From Nocardia sp. NBC_00565 (lineage in GTDB: Bacteria > Actinomycetota > Actinomycetes > Mycobacteriales > Mycobacteriaceae): 64,000 nucleotides of DNA. Under the pieces are notes generated by a model. That model saw only the letters and a list, made by a program, of their open reading frames with translations, made no database searches and was not told the origin of the DNA. The DNA is taken from positions 3,162,001 to 3,226,000 of the forward strand of contig NZ_CP107785.1 in the NCBI RefSeq assembly GCF_036345915.1. The letters run 5' to 3'. Each line of letters opens with the position of its first letter. Position 1 is the stretch's first letter. Positions 18,340-26,700 of this stretch are shown piece after piece. The position numbers and the translations under genes are program-made.

Positions 18340-18354
18340 TTCCGCTCAGCGGAA
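18340..18354. promoter_or_regulatory. Perfect IclR-type operator palindrome TTCCGCT-C-AGCGGAA
   Basis: Two 7-base arms, TTCCGCT and AGCGGAA, surround one base in the short gap between the IclR gene and pobA. This form is typical of IclR-family sites. The palindrome overlaps the AAGGAA ribosome site of the regulator gene on the minus strand, so binding would also repress the regulator itself. Confidence 0.75.
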
Positions 18355-18398
18355 GCCTAGTCTCGCCGCGGACACAGGTCGCGACAGACCATGCTGAC

Positions 18399-19595
18399 GT
18401 GAGCAACAAGCCCGTGCACCGCATCGTCTCCACCACCACCGTCGGCATCATCGGCGGCGGGCCCGCCGGTCTGATGCTGTCCCACCTGTTGCAGCTCGCG
18501 GGCATCGAGTCCGTGGTCATCGAAACCAGATCGCAGCAGGAGATCGTGCACACCCACCGTGCGGGGATTCTCGAACGCGACAGCGTGCGGCTGCTCGTCG
18601 AGTCCGGGGTCTCCGACCGCGTGCTGCGCGAGGGACACGAGCACCAAGGCATCGCGCTGCGCTTCGACGGTGTCAGCCACCGCATCGACTTCCAAGACCT
18701 CGTCGGTGCCTCCACCTGGCTCTACCCGCAGACCGATGTTTTCACCGACCTCGCGGCGGCACGCGAACGCGATGGCGGCGACGTGCGCTACGCCGTCACC
18801 GACACCGCCGTCGTGGACGTCACCAGTGACCGCCCCGCGATGCGTTTCACCGACAGCGATGGCGTCGCGCACGAAATCCACTGCACCGCGCTGGTCGGCG
18901 CGGATGGCTCGCGCAGCATGACCCGCGCTTCGGTGACCGGCCGCAAGGAGTACTTCCGGCAGTACCCCTTCGCCTGGTTCGGCATCCTGTGCGAAGCGCC
19001 GCCGAGTGCGTCGGAGCTGATCTACTGCCGCTCCGACCGCGGTTTCGCACTGATCAGTCGGCGCACCGACGCGGTCCAGCGCATGTATTTCCAGTGTTCC
19101 CCTGACGAGTCGGTCGACGACTGGTCGGAACAGCGGATCTGGGCCGAGCTGCAGACCCGTCTGGCCGGCGCGGATGGCTTCTCCCTGACCGAGGGACGGA
19201 TTCTCAGCAAGTCGGTTCTGCCCTTCCGCTCCTACGTCTGCGAACCCATGCGGCACGGCAACCTGCTCCTCGCCGGAGACGCCGCCCACACGGTGCCGCC
19301 GACCGGCGCCAAGGGGCTCAATCTCGCCTTGGCCGATGTGCGAGTACTGGCCGAAGTGCTGGAGCGGACCGTGCGTAAGAACGACCGATCGGTTCTGGAC
19401 GAGTACACCGACCGCGCGCTCAACCGCGTCTGGAGGGCACAGCACTTCTCCTACTGGATGACCACCATGCTGCACTCGCGCATCGACGCCACCGATTTCG
19501 ACGCTCGCCGCCAGCTCGGCGAGCTGGCCGCGGTTGTCGGATCGCAACACGGCAAGCGCTACCTCGCCGAGGCCTACACCGGCTGGCCGCGCTGA
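18399..19595 (+). CDS. pobA: 4-hydroxybenzoate 3-monooxygenase
   Basis: This flavoprotein hydroxylase (398 residues; the family is about 390-400) converts 4-hydroxybenzoate to protocatechuate with NAD(P)H and O2. FAD motifs: GIIGGGPAGL (about 16-25), the DG motif in LVGADGSRSMTR (about 168) and LLLAGDAAHTVPPTGAKGLN (about 288-307). AGILERDSVRLL and FRQYPFAWFGIL are PobA-like. It starts at GTG 18399. It supplies the ring-cleavage substrate of the neighbouring pca genes and converges with the four-gene CoA operon. Confidence 0.93.
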   Translation: MSNKPVHRIVSTTTVGIIGGGPAGLMLSHLLQLAGIESVVIETRSQQEIVHTHRAGILERDSVRLLVESGVSDRVLREGHEHQGIALRFDGVSHRIDFQDLVGASTWLYPQTDVFTDLAAARERDGGDVRYAVTDTAVVDVTSDRPAMRFTDSDGVAHEIHCTALVGADGSRSMTRASVTGRKEYFRQYPFAWFGILCEAPPSASELIYCRSDRGFALISRRTDAVQRMYFQCSPDESVDDWSEQRIWAELQTRLAGADGFSLTEGRILSKSVLPFRSYVCEPMRHGNLLLAGDAAHTVPPTGAKGLNLALADVRVLAEVLERTVRKNDRSVLDEYTDRALNRVWRAQHFSYWMTTMLHSRIDATDFDARRQLGELAAVVGSQHGKRYLAEAYTGWPR

Positions 19596-19628
19596 CCCAG
19601 GGAGCGGAACCCTGTCAGTGGGCTGCCA

Positions 19629-20528
19629 TCACCGTCCTCCGCGCAGTCCGAGCAACTGGAGTGCGTTCTCCTTGAGCACGAGCGGTATTACCTCGGGCTT
19701 CATCTCCAACTGCGCGAAATCGGCCAGCCAGCGGTCCGGCGCCAGGACCGGGAAGTCCGACCCGAAAAGCACCTTGTGCTTGAGCAGGCTGTTTGCCTGC
19801 CGCACGAGCTGCGGCGGGAAGTACTTGGGCGACCAGCCCGACAGGTCGATGTAGACATTCGCCTTGTGGGTCGCGATCGAGATCGAGGAGTCGACCCACG
19901 GCACAGACGGGTGCGCCAGGATCATGGTCAGGCTCGGAAAGTCGGCGGCGACGTCGTCGAGGAGCATCGGGTCGGAGAAGCGCAGTTTGATTCCCCGCCC
20001 ACCGGGCAGGCCGGCCCCGATGCCGGTCTGCCCGGTGTGGAAGAGCGCGACCACACCGAGCTCCGCCAGCGTTTCCCAGAGCGGGTAGTAGGCCGGGTCG
20101 TTGGGGACGAAGCCCTGCAGGCTGGGGTGGAATTTGAAGCCTCGAACGCCGTACTCCTCGACCAGCCGCCGTGCCTGCGCGACCGCCGCCGCCCCTCGGC
20201 GCGGATCGACCGAGCCGAAGGGAATGAGCACGTCGGCATGCTCCGCGGCCTTCTCGGCGATGTCTTCGCTCGACAAGGCGGATCGACCGAGGCTGGTGGT
20301 GGCGTCGACCGTGAAGACAACCGCGGCCATGGAGCGTTCGCGGTAGTAGTCGGCGACCTGGTCGATGGTCGGGGTGCGCGGGTGTTCCGCGCGGAAGTAC
20401 TTCGCCGACGCGTCCATCAGCTCCTGGTCGAGGGAGAGGTGGCCGTGGGCGTCGGACTCGATATGGGTGTGGACATCGAGCGCGACGATCCGATCGACAT
20501 CGATGCGGGGGGTGTAGCGGGTAGTCAT
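19629..20528 (-). CDS. Metal-dependent amidohydrolase-2 protein, possible beta-ketoacyl-CoA C-C hydrolase
   Basis: This TIM-barrel hydrolase (299 residues) has the metal ligand set DVHTH (near residue 18), a Lys/His strand GFKFHPS, HTGQTG, ILAHPS and the terminal FGSDFPV. Related amidohydrolases include CouO of Rhodococcus, which cleaves 4-hydroxyphenyl-beta-ketoacyl-CoA to 4-hydroxybenzoate and acetyl-CoA. The gene order with crotonase, ligase and dehydrogenase, and the adjacency to pobA, fit that role (inference). The ATG at 20528 is preceded by GAAAGAAGAG; another ATG at 20549 overlaps the upstream gene by 4 bp and is possible. Confidence 0.82.
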   Translation of the reverse strand: MTTRYTPRIDVDRIVALDVHTHIESDAHGHLSLDQELMDASAKYFRAEHPRTPTIDQVADYYRERSMAAVVFTVDATTSLGRSALSSEDIAEKAAEHADVLIPFGSVDPRRGAAAVAQARRLVEEYGVRGFKFHPSLQGFVPNDPAYYPLWETLAELGVVALFHTGQTGIGAGLPGGRGIKLRFSDPMLLDDVAADFPSLTMILAHPSVPWVDSSISIATHKANVYIDLSGWSPKYFPPQLVRQANSLLKHKVLFGSDFPVLAPDRWLADFAQLEMKPEVIPLVLKENALQLLGLRGGR

Positions 20529-20545
20529 CTCTCTTCTTTCAGCCA

Positions 20546-21487
20546 TCAAGGAAGTGCGGTCCGCAGCGCCTTGCGTTCGAGCAGCTCGACCAGGAGTGCG
20601 TCGCGGTCGGCGACCAGCCGGCGCTGGTCGATCCCGGCCAGCTCGTCATCGACACCGCGGACGAGGAGTTCGGCGAGCCGCGGGGTCAGTTGGGGCTCAC
20701 CGAGGTCGTCCATCCATGCCTGGGTGGGCGGGCCGAGGTGCTCCAGGATGTGAGCGAGGCCGCCGTCACCTCCGGAGAGGTGCTGGTTGACCAGCGGGCC
20801 GAGCAGCGCCCACCGCAGGCCGGGGCCGTACGAGATCGCGGTGTCGATGTCGGCGACCGTCGCGACACCGCGTTCGACGAGGGAGTACGCCTCGCGCCAT
20901 AGCGCGGCCTGGAGCCGATTGGTGACGTGCCCGGGAACCTCGTGCCGCACCAAGACCGGCCGCTTGCCCATTGCGGTGTACAGCTCCATCGCCACCTCGA
21001 CGACCCGGGAGTCTGTTTCCTTTCCCGGGACGACCTCGACGAGCGGGATCAGGTATGCCGGGTTGAAGGGATGCCCGACGAGCACCCGCTCGGGATGTCG
21101 CCCACACATCGCCTGCAGCTGCGATGGCATCAGCCCCGAGGAGCTGCTGGCGATCGGTGTCGATGCCGGCGCGGCCTCGTCCAGCTCGGCGAACAATCGC
21201 TGCTTGAGCTCTACACGCTCGGGCCCGCTCTCCTGGACGAACACCGCGTCCGCGACGGCCTCGGCAGCGCTCGATGTGAACCTCAGCCGATCCGTCGAAG
21301 CGCCGTCGGCGAGTCCGAGACGGATGAGCGTCGGCCATGCCTCCCCGACTGCCGACCGCAGCGCCTGCTCGGCCGCGGGAGCAGGATCGAAAGCCATGAC
21401 ATCGCGGCCTCGCGCCAGGAACAGCGCGGCCCACCCGGCACCGATTACGCCGGTGCCGATCACCGCGATCGGAGCATCGGCGGTCAT
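20546..21487 (-). CDS. 3-hydroxyacyl-CoA dehydrogenase family protein
   Basis: This NAD-dependent dehydrogenase (313 residues) has the N-terminal Rossmann motif VIGTGVIGAGWAALF (about 8-22), acid-rich strand AFDPAP, QESGPER and the catalytic block VGHPFNPAYLIPLVEVVPG (His near 141). Its C-terminal helical domain is typical of the L-carnitine dehydrogenase/lambda-crystallin branch. It would oxidise a 3-hydroxyacyl intermediate to the 3-keto form. The ATG at 21487 overlaps the ligase stop; a GTG one codon earlier (21490) is equally possible. It is the third gene of a four-gene operon. Confidence 0.85.
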   Translation of the reverse strand: MTADAPIAVIGTGVIGAGWAALFLARGRDVMAFDPAPAAEQALRSAVGEAWPTLIRLGLADGASTDRLRFTSSAAEAVADAVFVQESGPERVELKQRLFAELDEAAPASTPIASSSSGLMPSQLQAMCGRHPERVLVGHPFNPAYLIPLVEVVPGKETDSRVVEVAMELYTAMGKRPVLVRHEVPGHVTNRLQAALWREAYSLVERGVATVADIDTAISYGPGLRWALLGPLVNQHLSGGDGGLAHILEHLGPPTQAWMDDLGEPQLTPRLAELLVRGVDDELAGIDQRRLVADRDALLVELLERKALRTALP

Positions 21488-23460
21488 CACGAACCCTGCC
21501 GTCCGCGGGCGTACTCGACAAAGGCGTCGAGCGCGCTGGGGTCGATGAGTGCGCCGGGCGAGGCGACATCGGCCGGCCGTGCGCCCCGCAGGATCCGCTT
21601 CACCGGGATCTCGAGCTTCTTGCCGGTCCGGGAGTACGGCACGGCTGCCACGGAGACGATGCGGTCGGGGACGTGACGTGGGGAGAGCGCGGTGCGGATC
21701 TCCGCCGCCAGCCGACGCTCGAGGTTCTCGTCGACGACGACACCCGGGGCGGGTACGACGAACAGGATGAGCTCACCCATCCCGCCCGCCGAATCCTCGA
21801 GGTGGACAACGACGCTGTCGACAATGTCGTCCACATCTTGCAGGACGCGGTAGAACTCGCTGGTTCCGAGCCGCACGCCGCCCCGGTTGAGAGTCGCGTC
21901 GGAACGGCCGGTTATGACGCACGACCCGACGGCCGAGAACCGGCACCAGTCGCCGAAGCGGAACACGCCCGGGTACTCGTCGAAGTACGCCGCACGCAGT
22001 CGAGTGCCGTCGTCATCGCCCCAGAACCCGACCGGCATCGACGGCATCGGTGACGTGATGACGAGCTCGCCGACTTCGCCGGTGACGACGTGACCGGTTT
22101 CGTCGAAGGCCTTGACGTCGACGCCGAGGCTGGCACCGGACATCTCGCCGGCCCACACCGGTTGGAGCGGGGAACCCTGGACCAGACCGGTGCAGACGTC
22201 CGTGCCGCCACTGCCGACGTTGAGCAGCACGCGGCTGCCGAACTCCTCGGCCACCCACCGGAAGCCTTCCGGTGGGAAGGGACTGCCGGCGGCCCCGATC
22301 TGCCGGAGTCGGGACAGGTCGAACTCCTCGGCGGGATGCAGTCCCTCCTTGCGGCAGCTCATGAGGTAGCCGGGACTGGCGCCCATCAGCGTCGCGCCGG
22401 TCTCCTGGGCGAGCCGCCACTGCGCCCTCAGGTCGGGATAGAGCGGGTTGCCGTCGATCATCACGATCGAGCTGCGGACCAGCAGCGCCGCGATCAGTGC
22501 GTTCCACATCATCCACGCGGTCGTGGTGAACCACAGCAGCCGGTCCCCCGGGCCGAGATCCCAGTGGAAGGCGTGGTTCTTCAGATGCTCCAGTAGGAGC
22601 CCGCCGTGCCCGTGCACGATCGGCTTCGGTTTGCCGGTCGTTCCCGAGGAGAAGAGCACACAGAGCGGGTGTTCGAACGGCACCGGATCGAAGGCCAGCG
22701 GTTCCTCGGTCACCGCCGCGAGCTCGCTCCAGCCGAGCGCACCGTCGATCGTCAACGGCCCGTACGGGACGTGCACGATGTGCTCGACCGTCGGCAGGCA
22801 GGCGCGGATCTCCGCGACCTCGATCCGCTTATCGATCTGCTTGTCGCCATAGGTGTAGCCGGCGACCGCGATGAGCACCTTCGGCTCGATCTGATCGAAC
22901 CGGTCGACCACGCTGCGCGGACCGAACTCGGGTGCACAGCCTGCCCAAATGGCACCCAGGCCGGCGGTGGCGAGGAATGCGATCAGGGCCTCGGGGCAGT
23001 TCGGGAGATAGCCGACCACGCGGTCGCCGCGGCCGACACCCAGCCGACGCAGACCAGCACGGACCCGCCGTACCTGCTCCGACAACTCGGCGAACGTCAG
23101 CTGCACCGGCTCCCGGGTCTGGGAGTACGCCACCACAGCGGTCTCGGTGGCATCCTCGGGCGAGCCGAAGCAATGCTCCGCGTAGTTGACGGTGGCACCC
23201 GGGAACCACTGCGCGCCCGGCATTGTGCGATCAGCGAGCACCGCGTCGTACGGCGTTCGGGACCGCACTCCGAAGTACTGCCAGACGCTCTCCCAGAACG
23301 CCTCCAGCTCGGCGACCGACCACCTCTGGAGCTCGTCCCAGGTCGAGACCTCTGCGCGGCCGTTCTCCGACAACCAGGCCATGAAGCTCCGAACCCGGGG
23401 GGTTCGGTCGGATTGCGGCAGGTACAGCAGCTCCGGTTCGGCGCCTGTCGCGGCGGTCAT
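21487..23460 (-). CDS. Acetoacetyl-CoA synthetase-type acyl-CoA ligase
   Basis: This ANL-superfamily adenylating ligase has 657 residues, the usual length for acetoacetate-CoA ligases. The AMP-binding loop is FSSGTTGKPKPIVHGHGG (near 268-285). GSGGTDVCTG is the second substrate motif, RFGDWCRF the hinge region, and the catalytic Lys lies in RTGKKLEIPVKRIL near the C-terminus. Family members activate acetoacetate, but in this operon a beta-oxo or arylpropanoid acid is conceivable. Overlaps of 4 bp with the crotonase gene and about 1-4 bp with the dehydrogenase gene show tight coupling. Confidence 0.85.
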   Translation of the reverse strand: MTAATGAEPELLYLPQSDRTPRVRSFMAWLSENGRAEVSTWDELQRWSVAELEAFWESVWQYFGVRSRTPYDAVLADRTMPGAQWFPGATVNYAEHCFGSPEDATETAVVAYSQTREPVQLTFAELSEQVRRVRAGLRRLGVGRGDRVVGYLPNCPEALIAFLATAGLGAIWAGCAPEFGPRSVVDRFDQIEPKVLIAVAGYTYGDKQIDKRIEVAEIRACLPTVEHIVHVPYGPLTIDGALGWSELAAVTEEPLAFDPVPFEHPLCVLFSSGTTGKPKPIVHGHGGLLLEHLKNHAFHWDLGPGDRLLWFTTTAWMMWNALIAALLVRSSIVMIDGNPLYPDLRAQWRLAQETGATLMGASPGYLMSCRKEGLHPAEEFDLSRLRQIGAAGSPFPPEGFRWVAEEFGSRVLLNVGSGGTDVCTGLVQGSPLQPVWAGEMSGASLGVDVKAFDETGHVVTGEVGELVITSPMPSMPVGFWGDDDGTRLRAAYFDEYPGVFRFGDWCRFSAVGSCVITGRSDATLNRGGVRLGTSEFYRVLQDVDDIVDSVVVHLEDSAGGMGELILFVVPAPGVVVDENLERRLAAEIRTALSPRHVPDRIVSVAAVPYSRTGKKLEIPVKRILRGARPADVASPGALIDPSALDAFVEYARGRQGS

Positions 23461-24257
23461 CGGGCCGCCTCGGCATCGACCTTCGCGGCACGGCCTTCGA
23501 GGAACGCATTCATCCGGTCCTTGGCCTCCTGGCTGCTCTGCGCGACCGCGGCCATGAGGGACTCCATGAGCAGGCCGACCTCCGGTGACGCTTCCGCGAT
23601 CCGCGGGAGCGCCTGGATGATGGCGTAGTTGGTGACCGGGGAGTTCTCGGCGATCTTGCCCGCCAATTCGAGTGCCTTGTCGAGGCCTTCGCCGTCCCCC
23701 ACTCGGTAGTTGGCGAGGCCCGCGGCCGCCCCCTCGTCCGCGCCGAGCACTCGGCCGGTCAGCATCATGTCGGTCATACGGTGCGTCCCGATCAGGCGCG
23801 GGATCCGCACCGATCCGCCACCGCCCACGAAGAGACCGCGCTGCCCCTCGGGCAGCGCGAAGAAGGTGGAGTCCTCCGCGACCCGCAGGTGGGCAGCGGC
23901 GGCAAGCTCGAGACCACCGCCGACGACAGCCCCCTTGAGGACCGCGATGACCGGAAGGGCACCGGATTCGATCCGCCGGAAGGCTTCATGCCACGTCCGC
24001 GAGTGGTGCAGCCCGCCGACGGCGTCTCGGTTGCCGAGCACGCTGAGGTCCAGGCCCGCCGAGAAGTGCTCACCGGAAGCCGCGAGGACGACTGCCTTCG
24101 CCCATTCGGGCGGGGCCTCGAAGAAGGCGGACAGTGCCCTGATCGTCGGGTCATCCAGGGCATTGCGTTTGTGGGCCCGATCCAGGGTCACCACCGCGAT
24201 CTGGTCGCGCTGCTCGACCGCCACGGATGGTGGCAACTCCTGTTTCACGAGGCTCAT
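23457..24257 (-). CDS. Crotonase-family enoyl-CoA hydratase
   Basis: This 266-residue crotonase carries the oxyanion loops SGEHFSAGLDLS and KGAVVGGGLELA and both catalytic glutamates, in GGGLEL and in ALPEGQ, spaced 20 residues apart as in classical enoyl-CoA hydratase. It is the first gene of the minus-strand operon, with GGAG eight bases before the ATG and a well-formed promoter at 24307-24335. It would hydrate the double bond of an enoyl- or cinnamoyl-CoA. Whether it also acts as an aldolase/lyase cannot be told. Confidence 0.88.
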   Translation of the reverse strand: MSLVKQELPPSVAVEQRDQIAVVTLDRAHKRNALDDPTIRALSAFFEAPPEWAKAVVLAASGEHFSAGLDLSVLGNRDAVGGLHHSRTWHEAFRRIESGALPVIAVLKGAVVGGGLELAAAAHLRVAEDSTFFALPEGQRGLFVGGGGSVRIPRLIGTHRMTDMMLTGRVLGADEGAAAGLANYRVGDGEGLDKALELAGKIAENSPVTNYAIIQALPRIAEASPEVGLLMESLMAAVAQSSQEAKDRMNAFLEGRAAKVDAEAAR

Positions 24258-24285
24258 GTTCCGCTCCTTCTTGCCATCGAATCAT

Positions 24286-24335
24286 CAGGAACCTTGATAG
24301 TTGTAATAGTTAGCCATCATCAGGGTTCCTGTCAA
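24286..24335 (-). promoter_or_regulatory. Promoter and operator of the crotonase operon
   Basis: On the minus strand TTGACA (24335-24330) and TAACTA (24312-24307) are spaced by 17 bp, a good housekeeping-sigma promoter. The inverted repeat CAGGAACC (24286-24293)/GGTTCCTG (24324-24331) brackets the -10 region and reaches the -35. ATCATCAGG also occurs as a direct repeat at 24281 and 24316. The repeats probably bind a repressor encoded elsewhere. Confidence 0.65.
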
Positions 24336-24524
24336 TTGAAGCTGGTCGGGATCATACTCGTCGCTCCGCATCCGCAGGCAGATCCGCGAGGTTCCCTTCC
24401 GAAAATAGGTATGCGACAAGTAATTTCGCGCGTTCACCGGGCTCCGCCCACCAGGCAGGCGAAGACGGACCAGCAGGGCCAGCCCGACTGGCCGGATCGA
24501 AGCGCCCGCGGAGGGCCACTACCC

Positions 24525-24712
24525 GACCCCTTCGCCCCGCTTGCCTACGCGGCGGCGGTCACTATCCCCCGCCGCTGGCCACCGGCGTCTGCATCCTTCC
24601 GCAATACCACCCGATTCAGCTGGCCAAGATCTGCGGAACGCTCGACACGGTCGGGTGGCTGTGCGAGGAATTCCAGGCGGAGGTACATCTCACCGCAGCC
24701 CGAATCGAGGAC
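24525..24712 (+). pseudogene. Internal remnant of a luciferase-like (LLM) oxidoreductase
   Basis: Two plus-strand frames read DPFAPLAYAAAVT and then, after a frameshift, ATGVCILPQYHPIQLAKI, CGTLDT and VGWLCEEFQAE. These resemble, in order, the internal segments of LLM-class oxidoreductases (DPFvaLaaaAavT..., lgTGVliLPqrnP..LAK..aTLD..., GvGWl.eEFeA). The SGGR segment normally between TLD and GVGW is missing, and there is no start or stop belonging to a gene. It is therefore a decayed fragment. The 181 bases before it (24344-24524) show nothing. Confidence 0.5.
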
Positions 24713-25141
24713 CTATCCCCGACCGGAGAGGGCCGATTCGCTCGGCGTGGGTGGGCCGATCGTGAACGATGCGCTGCGTCCGCGCGCATCCAGTCGGCCA
24801 TCTCCCCAGCTCGCGCTGCCATAGGCGTCGACCTCGATGGCGTACTCGCCGTCGGCCAGCCCCTCGGGCAACCGCACCGACATTGCCGACCGTCGGTCCA
24901 CGATGTCCAGATATATCCGCCGCGGATCACCGCCCAGCGGCACCAGAAAGATCCGCGCGCACGCCAACTCCGTGGGCGCCGCCGATGCGAACGACCATCC
25001 GACGCCGAGCGATCGCCGCAGGGTATCGGAGAATTCGACGTCGACCCGCAGCGTCGCCACCCCCTCGACCCGATCCCGCACCGCTTCCTCCTCGAGCGCC
25101 CGAACCCGCCGCGCGCAGGACGCACCGGCCAGGCTTTCCAC
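24713..25141 (-). CDS. Hypothetical protein, possibly truncated
   Basis: A 142-codon open frame starts at GTG 25141, directly after an in-frame TAG, and lacks a visible ribosome site. The residue pattern looks protein-like: VEFSDTLRRSLGVGWSF, then SVRLPEGLADGEYAIEVDAYG and a terminal SASFTIG, suggesting a small beta-rich domain. I do not recognise the family. Lying among gene fragments, it may itself be the 3' part of a lost gene. Confidence 0.4.
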   Translation of the reverse strand: MESLAGASCARRVRALEEEAVRDRVEGVATLRVDVEFSDTLRRSLGVGWSFASAAPTELACARIFLVPLGGDPRRIYLDIVDRRSAMSVRLPEGLADGEYAIEVDAYGSASWGDGRLDARGRSASFTIGPPTPSESALSGRG

Positions 25142-25197
25142 CTAGGTCCAGGCTGGCACGGACACTCCCCGACTATCAAGGAAGGCGACGAATCCCC

Positions 25198-25440
25198 CTA
25201 GCCGAGGCTGACCCGCAGCATCTCCGCGCGCTCGACGACCTTGACTCGCTCGCGTCCCGCACGCGCACCTCGCGCCCGCTCATGCGCGTCGAGGCGATAC
25301 CAACCCGGCCAGGTCGTGAACGGAATGCCCTTGGCCGTCAGGAAGGCGATGACCGACTCCGGCGCGGGATCGACTGCGCCCGGGCAGCTTTCGCGATCGA
25401 AGGCACCAGCAACGATCGGGCGTGCACGAATCCCGCGAAA
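25198..25440 (-). pseudogene. C-terminal remnant of a ferredoxin-NADP reductase (FprA type)
   Basis: The minus-strand frame closed by the TAG at 25198-25200 reads PESVIAFLTAKGIPFTTWPG, then WYRLDAHERARG and RERVKVVERAEMLRVSLG. This is the characteristic end of FprA-type ferredoxin-NADP reductases (PESVIALLE.RGV..VTWDGW..LDAHE...G...R.RVKV..R.EM). The FAD and NADP domains are absent, and the frame is closed on its 5' side by a TAA near 25441. About 80 residues remain of a roughly 450-residue protein. Confidence 0.65.
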
Positions 25441-25516
25441 TTAACTTCCCCTTGTGACGTCCCATCGATTAACGTATCGTTATATAGCGGCACATTAATT
25501 GGCGGGAAGATAGCTC

Positions 25517-25828
25517 ATGGAGATCACAACTAAGTTCTGGACAGTGCGCCGAGTGGTGGTGGCGACGCTGATCAGCATCGCACTGGTGATGGTGACGATT
25601 GCCTCACCCCACCTTTTCGCGGCCTCGGCCGGACCTCGGGATTCACACAGCCCCGGGGGCGGCCACGGCTACGGATCGGGATCGCGCCCCAACAGCAGCG
25701 ACCACAGTCAGCAGAACGGCGGCTACGGCTACGGAGTGCGCTCCAAGAGCGACAACCACGATCAGTACCGAGGCCGCAACGAGAACCCTTGCCAGTACAC
25801 CCCCACGGGGACGTGCGGAGCGCGCTGA
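25517..25828 (+). CDS. Small secreted Gly/Ser/Tyr-rich protein
   Basis: A 103-residue protein with a basic start, a hydrophobic stretch at about 12-30 (VVVATLISIALVMVTIA) and a likely signal-peptidase site near AASAGP. The mature part is low-complexity, with GGGHGYGSGS and GGYGYG repeats and two cysteines near the end (NPCQYTPTGTCGAR) that could form a disulfide. GGGAAGATAG precedes the ATG. The upstream DNA is AT-rich for this genome (TTAACGTATCGTTATATAG), suggesting a promoter. Function unknown; no family recognised. Confidence 0.55.
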   Translation: MEITTKFWTVRRVVVATLISIALVMVTIASPHLFAASAGPRDSHSPGGGHGYGSGSRPNSSDHSQQNGGYGYGVRSKSDNHDQYRGRNENPCQYTPTGTCGAR

Positions 25829-25886
25829 CAACGAGGTCGACGATGCCGGTACCGGCCGACGATGCCGGAGGGCGCGGCGAAGACGC

Positions 25887-26369
25887 CGGGTGATCAGCGG
25901 CAAGGCTCGTGCGATTACCCGGCTCGGCCGCGATCACCGCCGGGATCGCATTCGCGATCCTTCCGGCGGCCGCCACGATGGCGGCATGGTTGCGGTCGCC
26001 CCGGCGGCTGGTGGGCCGGATATCCATCAGATATGAAGACTCGCCGACGATTTCGACGTGGTACGAGCCGCCCGGCTGGGGTTGCGGCCACGCCGGGTAC
26101 AGATACTCGCGCAGTCGCGTGATGTGCTCGATGACGATCACCAACTGGTCCCCCACTATGGCGCGCACCGCCGCAAGGCCACCCTCGGGAATAGGTCCGG
26201 CCGCGACATCGACGGACTTTGGCGCCGGGACGCGCTCGTAAACCTCTGTAGTGGCGTCGATTTCGACACCCAGACCGGCTGCCAGCTGCTGGATCGCGGG
26301 ACCCCAGGCCGGTATCAGGATCCCGGGCCGCAGCAGCATCGGCCCGTCGTCGAGCGGTTTGCCGAACCC
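25887..26369 (-). pseudogene. C-terminal remnant of a dihydrodipicolinate-reductase-like dehydrogenase
   Basis: The minus frame reads PMLLRPGILIPAWGPAIQQL, LGVEIDATTEVYERVPAP, VIEHITRLREYLYPAWPQP and RGDRNHAAIVAAAGRIANAI. This matches the C-terminal half of the dihydrodipicolinate reductase/2,4-diaminopentanoate-dehydrogenase-like family (TSRRGD.NHAAI.AAAGRIVNAIP). The N-terminal NAD-binding Rossmann domain is missing, and the frame continues at its 3' side into non-homologous, Gly-rich-antisense sequence. It is therefore not a functional gene. Confidence 0.65.
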
Positions 26370-26700
26370 ATGACATCGACCATGACGATCGCGCCGCCGT
26401 AGGTGAAGCATGCCCGCGCACCGAGGAGCACGAGCTCGAGTTCGCCACCGCCTGAGATCAGGCCGACTCGACGTTCGACGCCACCTGCGCTTCGAGGCAT
26501 TTCTCGATCCGTCCTTGCGCACGGTCGCAATCAGAACTATGTTCCGAACATCTGTCCAGACATATTATCGGCAAGCTTTATGAACGGTGTTGTCTCTACG
26601 AAAGGCCCCAGGGCTGCGCCCGCACGACCCGGCTGCTGGTACCGCGCGCCGCCTACGACGATGCCAGCGAGGTCACGAAATCAACAGGTAGGACAGGGTT

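Noticed and set aside
18357..19550. 397-codon frame antisense to pobA
   Set aside because: Shadow frame; pobA has full family motifs over the same stretch.
23457..24257. Feruloyl-CoA hydratase/lyase assignment
   Set aside because: The sequence shows a standard two-Glu crotonase without features that single out the lyase group; left as enoyl-CoA hydratase.
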